From Candidatus Zixiibacteriota bacterium (GTDB taxonomy: Bacteria > Zixibacteria > MSB-5A5 > CAIYYT01), in NCBI GenBank assembly GCA_023134875.1, contig JAGLUH010000073.1:1-14086 (forward strand): a DNA stretch of 14,086 nt, given 5' to 3'. Within the stretch, counting starts at the first letter, position 1, and each line of letters starts with the position of its first letter. Under the pieces are notes generated by a model that ran no database searches, was not told the DNA's origin, and saw only the letters and a program-made list of their open reading frames with translations. Of the stretch, positions 7,780 through 14,086 are shown piece by piece. A program made the position numbers and the translations under genes.

Positions 7780-7933
7780 GGGCTTGTTGAAAAACCTGTA
7801 CTTTGTGTCATCGCGAGTCCGGCGGCTGCCGGACGTGGCGATCTCAACATACCGCCTACAAACAACTTGGAGATTGCCACGTCGCTTAGGTCTTAAGCCC
7901 TTCGCTCCTCGCAATGACTTTTTCAACAAGCCC
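7780..7933. mobile_element. MITE-like element, 154 bp, perfect 15-bp terminal inverted repeats
   Basis: GGGCTTGTTGAAAAA (7780-7794) and its exact complement at 7919-7933 bound a non-coding element flanked by TTTA on both sides (7776-7779 and 7934-7937), which fits a 4-bp target duplication. Inside, GTCATCGCGAG (7807-7817) pairs with CTCGCAATGAC (7908-7918), and ACGTGGCGATCTC (7833-7845) with GAGATTGCCACGT (7870-7882), so the whole element folds on itself. Side hairpins TCCGGC-GGCT-GCCGGA (7818-7833) and GCTTA-GGTCT-TAAGC (7884-7898) sit on opposite arms. The GTCATTGCGAGGAGCG-type core resembles intergenic repeats I know from several bacterial phyla. It has no transposase and would need one supplied in trans. 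Confidence 0.75.
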
Positions 7934-7962
7934 TTTATGGTGGGAAAAGATAATAAACTGTC

Positions 7963-7982
7963 ATTCCCGTGCAAACGGGAAT
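7963..7982. repeat. CATTCCCG-type intergenic hairpin
   Basis: ATTCCCGT (7963-7970), loop GCAA, ACGGGAAT (7975-7982) is a perfect 8-bp stem, followed by CCAG. It resembles the TCATTCCCGC...GCGGGAATCCAG repeats scattered in many bacterial genomes. No T run follows, so it is not a typical terminator. Confidence 0.5.
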
Positions 7983-8034
7983 CCAGCTGTAGGTTATGAT
8001 CTCTTGGAGCGTGACAGCCTGGGGATTATAGCCC

Positions 8035-8097
8035 GTAGGTCGAAAGCCTTGCGCCTTCGACATTCATGCTGTTCAAAACCACAGAGGTTCCAACCTA
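8035..8097. repeat. Dispersed palindromic repeat, copy 2 (shortened)
   Basis: It shares CGTAGGTCGAAAG at its left end, the following GACATTCATGC, and the closing GGTTCCAACCTAT with copies 1 and 3, but its middle is about 18 bp shorter. GTCGAA (8039-8044) and TTCGAC (8056-8061) form a perfect 6-bp stem. At the fourth stem position it has G-C where copy 1 has G-T and copy 3 has A-T. Confidence 0.65.
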
Positions 8098-8121
8098 TGG
8101 CGCGATAGGATTAGAAAGGCC

Positions 8122-8149
8122 TTGTGTAATAAAGCATTCCAAGTATATT
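8122..8149 (+). promoter_or_regulatory. Possible promoter of the dockerin protein gene
   Basis: TTGTGT (8122-8127), a 16-base spacer and TATATT (8144-8149) resemble a sigma-70 pair. The site lies between repeat copy 2 and the gene and would leave a leader of about 150 nt. In that leader GGCGC and GCGCC (around 8206-8227) could pair, and GTCGG could pair with CCGAC (around 8178-8199). No known riboswitch was recognised. Confidence 0.3.
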
Positions 8150-8308
8150 TGATCAGTAGCACAAAAGCGCTGACACGTCGGCTGACAGTGAAACCGACAG
8201 CCGCTGGCGCCAGGGTTATGAGCGCCTGAGGTGATGGTTGCTTATGTTCCCTGCGACTTCGCCGAAGGTTCCAAAAAGTATAAATACTCCTTTGAAAGGT
8301 GTTTGACA

Positions 8309-10369
8309 ATGACGAGTAACAAACTTCACCTTATTTACTTCGTCATCATGGCGTTGCTGGTTACAGCAGTGGCGCTTCAGGCCGAGGAGCAACCGGCTAC
8401 ATATCAGGTCGCACGCAGTGCCGTCAGCGCCACAGCGACAATCGTGTCGCCGAAGTATATCAACTCGGTACCGCATCCGATCTCTTCCCACAAGCCGCAG
8501 CGCAAGTATCACAAGGACCCCTACGAGCCGGCGGCGGAAGAGCTGGCCAAGCTGGTTGTCGGACAGTACGATCCCAACAACCCGCATCACATTCTTGACC
8601 GCTCAGCGGCTGCGGAAACGGCGCGGAGTCTCTTTGAACCCTGCCGCAGTTTCTCCGGAGTAACCAATACCGGTTGGAATCCGCCCGATCCTCATGCCGC
8701 AGTCGGCCCTGATCATGTCGTCGTGGTGGTAAATAGCTCTATCGCCATCTTCGATAAATATACCGGCGAAAAACTGCTGCAAAGCACCGCTGACTACTGG
8801 TTCCAGAACACATCACCACCACCGCCGTCATATTTTATTTTTGATCCCAAGGTGGTCTATGACCCTAATGCCGGCCATTTTGTTATCCTTTTTCTCTGTA
8901 CTAATGATGTTTCCAAATCCTCCTTTCTGGTATCGGCATCAAAGAGCGCCGATGCAATGGGTGACTGGTACAACTACAACCTGGACGCCGCCGTCAACGG
9001 CGATGTTCCCGCCAACACCTGGCCTGATTATCCCGGCCTCGGTTTCGACTACGATCAAGCAATCTATCTCACTGCCAATATGTGGCAATTGGGGGGCGGC
9101 TATAAGTATGTCAAGGTTAGAATACTGGACAAGGATTCTCTCTATGCCGGTGGCGCGCTGACCTGGCACGATATCTGGAACCTGCGGTATCACAACTGGA
9201 CGAGTGCTTTCACGGTCAAGCCGGCAGTCAGTTATTCCGACGCCGACGGCGAGTTCTTACTTTCCAACATCTGGTATGGTGCCAATTACACTACCTACTG
9301 GAAGATAACCGATCCCCTCGGTTCGCCCGTAGTACAACTAAGGCCGCAGGTAAGCGTGTCGTCGTACAGTTCGCCACCCGACGGAGTACAACAAGGAGGG
9401 CCGCCGACTATCAGTTTGTTGGGACCGATGACCCAGGAGGTAGTTTATCGTAACGGCATGGTTTATACATCTTTTTCGCAGGCATTCAACTGGGGTTCCG
9501 GCACCGTGAGCGCGATCCGAATGCTGGGTGTTGATACTCTTACCTCGACGGCGACACTGGATGCTGTTTTCGGCGCGGATGGTATCTACTACTATTTTCC
9601 GGCGATCTATCCCGACCCGCTAAATCGTATTTACACCTGTTTCAGCCGCTCTTCCACAGAAGAATATATCGGCATCCACTATATTGAGGATTTCCTGAAC
9701 GATCCTGCCAGCAAGCTCCTGCGACAGGGTGACGGTCATCGCAGCGGGAGCTCGCCAACGCGCTGGGGCGATTATGGCGGTATCGCCGCCGATCCGGTCG
9801 ATCAAAACCTGGTCTGGGTCTATCATGAGTATGCCGGTCCGACAGGAGGAGGCTGGCGCACCTGGATCGGTCAAATACCCTCCAAAATCGGCAAGCCCAC
9901 CCTTGATGCGCCGCTAAATGCCGCTCAGGTGGAGACGCAGGTTGAATTGTCATGGGATATCGCCGATTCCGCTACCTCGTATCAGCTTCAAATCGACGAT
10001 GATTCCACCTTCATCTTGCCTGAAGTCAGCCTGGTAGTTGCGGGCAACAGCTATATAGTCGGCAGTCTGACCGATATGCAGACCCACTACTGGCGAGTGC
10101 AGGGCGTCACCGCCTGTGATATCAAAACCTGGTCTGACATTTGGTCATTTACCGTCTGCAATTTCGTGGCCGGTGATGCTGATGGCTCCGGCGCGACCAA
10201 TGTCGCCGATGCGGTTTATCTTATTAGCTACGTCTTTGGCGGCGGCCCGGCGCCTGATCCGGTCAACGCCGGCGACGTTGATTGTAACACCCTCGTAAAC
10301 ATTGCAGATGTTGTCTACCTGATAAACTACATCTTTGGCGGGGGGCCGCCTCCCTGTAAGCTGTGCTGA
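8309..10369 (+). CDS. Secreted protein with beta-rich N-terminal region, fibronectin-III-like domain and tandem dockerin
   Basis: A 686-residue exported protein of unknown function. The start at 8309 is chosen because GAAAGGTG lies just upstream and the chain then begins with a clean signal peptide (MTSNKLHLIYFVIMALLVTAVALQ, cleavage near residue 24-26). The reading frame is open back to 8231, but that extension would bury the signal peptide. Residues about 110-520 are aromatic- and Gly/Asp-rich, with motifs such as NPPDPHAAVGPDHVV and DPKVVYDPNAGHFV, suggesting a beta-propeller-like fold; no catalytic motif was recognised. Residues about 526-617 (PTLDAPLNAA...LSWDIADSATSYQLQI...HYWRVQG) look like a fibronectin-III domain. 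Two dockerin-type Ca-binding repeats start at 622 and 655, 33 residues apart, each a 12-residue loop (D-x-D-x-S/N...N-x-x-D) ending in FGGGP. No type IX sorting domain follows. It may bind a cohesin-like partner. Confidence 0.8.
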   Translation: MTSNKLHLIYFVIMALLVTAVALQAEEQPATYQVARSAVSATATIVSPKYINSVPHPISSHKPQRKYHKDPYEPAAEELAKLVVGQYDPNNPHHILDRSAAAETARSLFEPCRSFSGVTNTGWNPPDPHAAVGPDHVVVVVNSSIAIFDKYTGEKLLQSTADYWFQNTSPPPPSYFIFDPKVVYDPNAGHFVILFLCTNDVSKSSFLVSASKSADAMGDWYNYNLDAAVNGDVPANTWPDYPGLGFDYDQAIYLTANMWQLGGGYKYVKVRILDKDSLYAGGALTWHDIWNLRYHNWTSAFTVKPAVSYSDADGEFLLSNIWYGANYTTYWKITDPLGSPVVQLRPQVSVSSYSSPPDGVQQGGPPTISLLGPMTQEVVYRNGMVYTSFSQAFNWGSGTVSAIRMLGVDTLTSTATLDAVFGADGIYYYFPAIYPDPLNRIYTCFSRSSTEEYIGIHYIEDFLNDPASKLLRQGDGHRSGSSPTRWGDYGGIAADPVDQNLVWVYHEYAGPTGGGWRTWIGQIPSKIGKPTLDAPLNAAQVETQVELSWDIADSATSYQLQIDDDSTFILPEVSLVVAGNSYIVGSLTDMQTHYWRVQGVTACDIKTWSDIWSFTVCNFVAGDADGSGATNVADAVYLISYVFGGGPAPDPVNAGDVDCNTLVNIADVVYLINYIFGGGPPPCKLC

Positions 10370-10422
10370 AAAACGCGATTAGTGCATAGTCAGGTGAGCA
10401 GACCCTTTGACTTGTGAAACTT

Positions 10423-10503
10423 GTAGGTCAAGAGTCCTGTACTTTTGACATTCACGCAAAGCGTGAAGCGGCAATAGCCAGAACTACAAGGGCTCCAACC
10501 GAT
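10423..10503. repeat. Dispersed palindromic repeat, copy 3
   Basis: An 81-bp copy 53 bp after the dockerin gene stop. GTCAAGAG (10427-10434) pairs with CTTTTGAC (10442-10449). A second perfect hairpin, TTCACGC-AAA-GCGTGAA (10451-10467), follows at the place where copy 1 has only a weak fold. The end, GGGCTCCAACCGAT, matches the closing part of copies 1 and 2. It could also protect or end the convergent transcripts on either side. Confidence 0.65.
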
Positions 10504-10539
10504 GTCTGCGGGCTTCGTTCAGCTGGTAGACACATCCTC

Positions 10540-10908
10540 CTACATGTCCAGTTTCTGAAGTTCGTTCCTGGCGGGAGTAAACGTGGGATCGGCCTGCAAC
10601 GCCGCGCGAAAGGCCTGGGCCGCCTCCCGATTCTTTCGCAAGCTCAGCAGGGCGATACCGCGATAGTGATGAGCCCGTGGCATGTCGCCGGCGGCGATCT
10701 CGACCGCCCTTTGGTGGTAGACCTTGCTGTCGATAACCGGATGGCTAAAAAGAGGTGAGTCGCTCAGTTCCCAGCATACCAGCAGGCGCGGTACGAATGC
10801 CAGGACAATCAGGAGCAGAGGAAACCTGATTGATTGCCAGAGGCTCATAAGTCGATCTGAAGCCGCGACCTTTTTGTTTCTCGGCGGTTTGCGCTTCTTT
10901 TTTGCCAT
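10540..10908 (-). CDS. Small membrane-anchored TPR protein, likely internally deleted glycosyltransferase/TPR remnant
   Basis: A 122-residue ORF on the minus strand. The ATG at 10908 is chosen because AAAGGA lies just upstream and an extended -10 promoter lies about 60 bp upstream; the longer frame to 11073 would overlap that promoter and the terminator of the next gene. The N-terminal part has a Lys/Arg-rich tail (MAKKKRKPPRNKK), one hydrophobic helix (FPLLLIVLAFVPRLLVCW) and PLFSHPVIDSKVYHQRAVEIAAGD, the pattern that opens large GT39/ArnT-like membrane glycosyltransferases. It then passes at once to AHHYRGIALLSLRKNREAAQAFRAALQADP, one TPR motif near the C-terminus. In proteins I know with this arrangement, several hundred residues of membrane domain separate the two parts. 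The ORF therefore looks like a gene that lost its middle in frame. A genuine small protein is possible. Confidence 0.55.
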   Translation of the reverse strand: MAKKKRKPPRNKKVAASDRLMSLWQSIRFPLLLIVLAFVPRLLVCWELSDSPLFSHPVIDSKVYHQRAVEIAAGDMPRAHHYRGIALLSLRKNREAAQAFRAALQADPTFTPARNELQKLDM

Positions 10909-10965
10909 CTGTTCCTTTAACCTGTCAACGGGCGGATAGATCAGCGATAGATTCCGCTTGCGGCA

Positions 10966-10994
10966 ATTATAGCATGATTGTGCCGTGGGAGCAA
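10966..10994 (-). promoter_or_regulatory. Extended -10 promoter of the small minus-strand gene
   Basis: On the minus strand, TGCTATAAT has a perfect -10 box (10971-10966) with the TGn extension. A weak -35, TTGCTC (10994-10989), lies 17 bases upstream. Transcription would begin near 10959, about 50 bp before the ATG at 10908, which supports that start and suggests the shortened gene is still read. Confidence 0.6.
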
Positions 10995-11040
10995 CAGGCA
11001 AACGCAGCACGCTTGAACCTCTGCCTGCTCCAAGACCTTT

Positions 11041-11075
11041 CAAAAAAAAGAGAGTGGGTCTTGAAAGACCCACTC
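11041..11075 (-). terminator. Intrinsic terminator of the large secreted protein gene
   Basis: GAGTGGGTCT and AGACCCACTC form a perfect 10-bp stem around a TGAA loop (11052-11075 on the plus strand). Read on the minus strand it is followed by TCTC and eight T residues (plus-strand A run at 11042-11049). It sits 29 bp after the stop codon at 11105 and separates this gene from the small gene downstream. Confidence 0.9.
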
Positions 11076-11104
11076 CCTGGAGTGATGTATCTGTGAAGCA
11101 GAAA

Positions 11105-13654
11105 TTACTTCATCAGAACCATCTTCTTGGTATCCGTAAAGAGACCGGCGGCAGTCAACCTGTAGAAGTAGACACCGCTGGCCACATTTGACGCATCCCA
11201 AGTAACCTCTACGTGGCCTGCGTTTGTTCCGTTATAGCTCTTAATCAGCTGACCATTTACGTTGTAAATGTCAAGCGTCCAGTCGGTAACGACCGGTAAG
11301 TCTATCCCGATCTTGGTAGTCGGGTTGAACGGGTTGGGCACGTTCTGACTCAGCATGAAGTTGTCGGGAAGGGCAGTCTTCTCGACATGAGTCTCCATCA
11401 GGTTGCCGTAATAATCGGAAACCTGCACTGTAGCCAGATCAGCACCCGTCACCGTCACCACCTCGTTGAGGCCCGCCGGAAGCGCGTTGGTCAGGTTGAC
11501 AGTACCGGAGTAAACCAGTACGTGCAACACACCGTCACGCTCGTTGTAGAGGACCTCCATATCGGTGTGGCTGTTCAGCGTGTAGGCGCCGTTGACCTCA
11601 AAGGTCAGGTACAACCCACCGATATCCTCAGAACTGGAGGTGGAGACTGTGCCATTCACAACCTTGATGTCAGCAGTTGACGCGAATGGCGCCAGTTTTG
11701 CGTACGGCAGATCGTCACCGACGATGATTCTGATCAGATAGACCAGGTCACCAACCGTGAGCACCAGACCGTCGTTGTTGACGTCGGAAGCCGCGATCTG
11801 ACCCTCAAGGGCGACATGGAACACGCTGATGCCGTACAGGAAGTAGTTCGTGTACAGCACCGCATCCGCGATGGTATTCGCGAGACCATCAAGGTTCAGG
11901 TCGCCTGTGGCGTCAATCGAGTCGTGGTCGGCAATGTCCACGCCGCCGTTGTAGAAATTGACCACCGTATCAGGAGTGACCTTGTCACCCAGCATACAAT
12001 CGATGCCGGTACCCTGCCAGCCGCCCCATCCGGGAATTCCGGTGAGTTCGCCGACTAAGTCGTACCCGTAAACGTGCGCACTCAGGAACAGAGTATCACC
12101 CGTGATGGAGGAGAAGGTATTATCACCGCAGTCGAACCAGTAGAAGCTGATTGGCACGAACTGGCCCTCGTAAGTGTGATCATTCGTGACCAGGAACTTC
12201 AACGTGGCCAGACTACCGGTCAAACCCTCACCAAAGCAGAGCGGATGGTTAGGACCATTGTTGTAGTCAGCAATGGTGACTATCCGGACGAAGCCGGACG
12301 GACAGGGACCACCACAATTGCCCTGGGCGCCTGTGCTGTAGGTGAAGTACTCAAATCCGCAGGCAACCAGGACGTCTCCCGGAGCAGCTGACATGAAGGT
12401 CAGGGCGCTGGCGTCATAGGCGACGAGCAAGTCAAAACCGCCAAAACCTTCGGTCCAGTGATTCAGGAGAATGTCGACATAAGCGTAATGACCCTGGAAC
12501 TGCTTGTGAATCTTCTCAATCTGGACCTCATACGTCGGCATGACGCGAATCACGAAGTTACAGTAAGCGTATTCACAACCATCCCATACGGAGATCGTCA
12601 CCGGGAAGTCGCCAAGGTAAGTATCGTCACCATGCACTGTCGGCCAGTCCCAGACACCGTTACTCGTATTGAGATTGAAGGTGCCAACAGCCGGCGGAGT
12701 GACCACGGCATAGACTAGTGGCAACGGGCAGGCATCAGGATCGGTGGCGATAACCTGGCCATCAGCAGTCCAACCCCAGTAGATAAACAACTCAGAACCG
12801 GGAGTCGGGCAGTCGGTGAAGATTGGCGGGGCGGTCTCGAGCGTGATATACCAGGTGCACTCGTGATAGGTACCCCACTCGTCAGTAACCCGCACCACCA
12901 GGTCGTACATCTTACACATGTTGGCCTGCTCGACCGGATCCCAGAGGTAATCACCAGTAACGGTATTGATGCTGCCACCCGCGGAACCACCAACGATTGA
13001 CCACACCAGATCAGTAACGCACCAGTTATCCGGATCAAACGCGGCGAAAGGATACATGATCACGGCACAGGCGTTGAATATCTGACCTGCCGGACAGTTG
13101 GTGATCACCGGCGCCGTATTGAAGACCCGGTAAGTTTCACCGGTGCAGGCGTAAGTGTCCGCAGTACCTCCCGGCAGGGAGAACTTGGTATCGGCTATGA
13201 CCGGAATATTGGGATCAACAACCCAGCCATTCGTGCAGTCGACCGTAAACAGACCGGTATCGCAGTTGGTGGTCACTTCAATCTGGAACGTGTAGTCGCC
13301 AGCCGGCATCTGCATCGTGTTAGCCGGATCGAATGCCCACATGCGAATCATGTCATCCGGAGCGCCGCCAACACGAGTGATATCACTGCCCGGAAAAGTA
13401 AAGGCCGGATCGAGAGTGATGCTTGTTACTGTACCAAAGGCTTGCGTAGCTCCTTCTGTCACCAGGGCAATCAGGTCGAAAGCCTGAATGTCGACGCTGG
13501 CGTTGACATTCACGGTGATAACCTGGTTGGGAGTATTATACGGAAAATCAGCGGAGACAAACCCCACCGTAACGTGCGCAAATAATGAGCTAATCGGAAA
13601 CAGAAGCATTGCAGAGATCAGCAAAGCGAAAAACGTAAGATTTTTTTGCCTCAT
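11105..13654 (-). CDS. Large secreted surface protein: tandem beta domains, cohesin-like domain, dockerin-like pair, type IX sorting domain
   Basis: An 849-residue exported protein, function unknown. The start at 13654 has an ideal TAAGGAGC ribosome site and gives a clean signal peptide (MRQKNLTFFALLISAMLLFPISSLFA). The open frame reaches a TTG at 13687, but that start lacks support. Two tandem Ig/cadherin-like repeats begin with TAP[V/P]I at about 180 and 274, with several cysteines. Residues about 375-526 (VDILLNHWTEGFGGFDLLVAYDASALTF...LATLKFLV) look like a cohesin-type beta sandwich. Two dockerin-like Ca loops follow, starting at D585 and D624, each with a 13-residue spacing rather than 12. 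A further beta domain (about 660-755) precedes the C-terminal domain (766-849) with NVPNPFNPTTKI and SGVYFYRL...KKMVLMK, the type A sorting signal of type IX secretion cargo. It probably sits on the cell surface. Cohesin assignment is by pattern, not by search. Confidence 0.83.
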   Translation of the reverse strand: MRQKNLTFFALLISAMLLFPISSLFAHVTVGFVSADFPYNTPNQVITVNVNASVDIQAFDLIALVTEGATQAFGTVTSITLDPAFTFPGSDITRVGGAPDDMIRMWAFDPANTMQMPAGDYTFQIEVTTNCDTGLFTVDCTNGWVVDPNIPVIADTKFSLPGGTADTYACTGETYRVFNTAPVITNCPAGQIFNACAVIMYPFAAFDPDNWCVTDLVWSIVGGSAGGSINTVTGDYLWDPVEQANMCKMYDLVVRVTDEWGTYHECTWYITLETAPPIFTDCPTPGSELFIYWGWTADGQVIATDPDACPLPLVYAVVTPPAVGTFNLNTSNGVWDWPTVHGDDTYLGDFPVTISVWDGCEYAYCNFVIRVMPTYEVQIEKIHKQFQGHYAYVDILLNHWTEGFGGFDLLVAYDASALTFMSAAPGDVLVACGFEYFTYSTGAQGNCGGPCPSGFVRIVTIADYNNGPNHPLCFGEGLTGSLATLKFLVTNDHTYEGQFVPISFYWFDCGDNTFSSITGDTLFLSAHVYGYDLVGELTGIPGWGGWQGTGIDCMLGDKVTPDTVVNFYNGGVDIADHDSIDATGDLNLDGLANTIADAVLYTNYFLYGISVFHVALEGQIAASDVNNDGLVLTVGDLVYLIRIIVGDDLPYAKLAPFASTADIKVVNGTVSTSSSEDIGGLYLTFEVNGAYTLNSHTDMEVLYNERDGVLHVLVYSGTVNLTNALPAGLNEVVTVTGADLATVQVSDYYGNLMETHVEKTALPDNFMLSQNVPNPFNPTTKIGIDLPVVTDWTLDIYNVNGQLIKSYNGTNAGHVEVTWDASNVASGVYFYRLTAAGLFTDTKKMVLMK

Positions 13655-13777
13655 TACGTTGCTCCTTATGCTCCTCATAAGTTCCAAAAACTAAGTCAAG
13701 AAGTTTTGACCCATCGTTCTGCCGATCAATCTTTTTCTGAGATCGGATGTCCAAAACAACTCAACAGAAAACAATTC

Positions 13778-13798
13778 CACTGATCACCTCGATCAGTG
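13778..13798. promoter_or_regulatory. Perfect dyad upstream of the large secreted protein gene
   Basis: CACTGATC (13778-13785) and GATCAGTG (13791-13798) are exact inverted repeats around ACCTC, about 124 bp upstream of the start at 13654. It could be an operator or a leader hairpin. There is no T run to make it a terminator on either strand. Confidence 0.35.
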
Positions 13799-14086
13799 AA
13801 ACAACGTGCGAAAAACGAACAGAAATAAGCGGGATATATTTTCTTTAGGGAGTTCTGACTTAAAGAATGTCAGGACTTGGTTCTTGAAGATAAAGAAAAA
13901 CTTTCGGAAACCTGTTGTATGACAAGTAACCCTAGACGCTTACAAGCTATCGATTCGCCGACACTTGTCAAGCGTTTTTTTCAAAAAAACCAATGTTTCT
14001 TTGCAGTTTTTTCCTCCAGGCAGATTTCTCCCCGCCAGGGCGTGATTTCAAACGAATAGTTGTGGGCGGCAGACGTCCGGAGGCTG
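13799..14086. other. Non-coding upstream region to the window end
   Basis: No gene is supported here. It holds a distant inverted pair, TGACAAGT (13920-13927) with ACTTGTCA (13963-13970), and a homopolymer palindrome of seven T, C, seven A at 13975-13989. On the minus strand the second arm contains TTGACA, but no fitting -10 box lies at 16-18 bases. The AT-rich stretch near 13834-13846 could hold a promoter for the minus-strand gene; I cannot assign it. Confidence 0.4.

Noticed and set aside
7784..8108. Short ORFs on both strands around the MITE
   Set aside because: They lie wholly or partly within the inverted-repeat element and neighbouring hairpins; their translations follow the repeat sequence and are not protein-like.
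8231..8308. Upstream start for the dockerin protein
   Set aside because: It would place 26 extra residues before a clear signal peptide and lacks a good ribosome site; 8309 has GAAAGGTG just upstream.
2598..8308. CRISPR array from the repeated intergenic sequences
   Set aside because: The three related copies are thousands of bases apart, palindromic and of unequal length, with no regular spacers and no cas genes.
8150..8308. Riboswitch in the leader of the dockerin protein gene
   Set aside because: Only short complementary segments are seen; no conserved core of a known riboswitch class was recognised.
10414..10758. Plus-strand ORF of 114 codons
   Set aside because: It crosses repeat copy 3 and runs antisense to the small membrane/TPR ORF, has no ribosome site and no recognisable protein pattern.
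10909..11073. N-terminal extension of the small minus-strand gene
   Set aside because: It would include the extended -10 promoter at 10966-10974 and the terminator stem of the next gene; the ATG at 10908 has its own ribosome site.
13655..13687. TTG start for the large secreted protein
   Set aside because: It adds 11 residues before the signal peptide; the TAAGGAGC ribosome site points to the ATG at 13654.

Overview
The window looks like a chromosomal piece from an anaerobic or facultative bacterium of the FCB group (Fibrobacteres-Chlorobi-Bacteroidetes), most likely a candidate phylum such as Zixibacteria. This is inferred from two secreted proteins with dockerin-like Ca-binding repeats followed by GGGPPP-type linkers, from a C-terminal domain with the NPFNP motif typical of type IX (Por) secretion cargo in this group, and from the sequence style of the housekeeping genes. 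No rRNA, tRNA or taxonomic marker is present, so the placement is tentative.

Layout. 1-159: no complete gene. 160-2597 (+): a short homoserine dehydrogenase overlaps by 4 bp an NAD(P)-dependent aldehyde dehydrogenase, forming a two-gene operon. 2598-3008: a non-coding stretch with a dispersed palindromic repeat, a second small hairpin, a TTGACA promoter, a perfect TGTGA-N6-TCACA palindrome and a leader hairpin. 3009-7693 (+): an Rrf2-family regulator, a dCTP deaminase-family protein that appears to lack its catalytic glutamate, and a full-length pyruvate:ferredoxin oxidoreductase, followed by a good intrinsic terminator. 7761-8308: a non-coding stretch with a 154-bp MITE-like element that sits in the loop of another palindrome, a CATTCCCG-type hairpin and a second copy of the dispersed repeat. 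8309-10369 (+): a secreted protein ending in a tandem dockerin. 10370-10539: a third repeat copy. 10540-10908 (-): a small ORF that looks like an internally deleted membrane glycosyltransferase/TPR gene. 11105-13654 (-): a large secreted protein with tandem beta domains, a cohesin-like domain, a dockerin-like pair and a type IX sorting domain. 13655-14086: its upstream region, with several palindromes and no clear gene.

How the genes fit together. The left half is central metabolism: amino-acid/aldehyde oxidation, nucleotide metabolism and oxygen-sensitive pyruvate oxidation, the last next to an Rrf2 regulator that may sense redox or Fe-S status. The right half encodes cell-surface or extracellular proteins. 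One carries a cohesin-like and a dockerin-like module in the same chain and its neighbour carries a tandem dockerin, which suggests, but does not prove, a surface assembly. The most notable points are the Ser at the catalytic Glu position of the dCTP deaminase homologue, the covarying dispersed repeat, the MITE nested in a hairpin loop, the possible cohesin/dockerin pair and the internally deleted gene.
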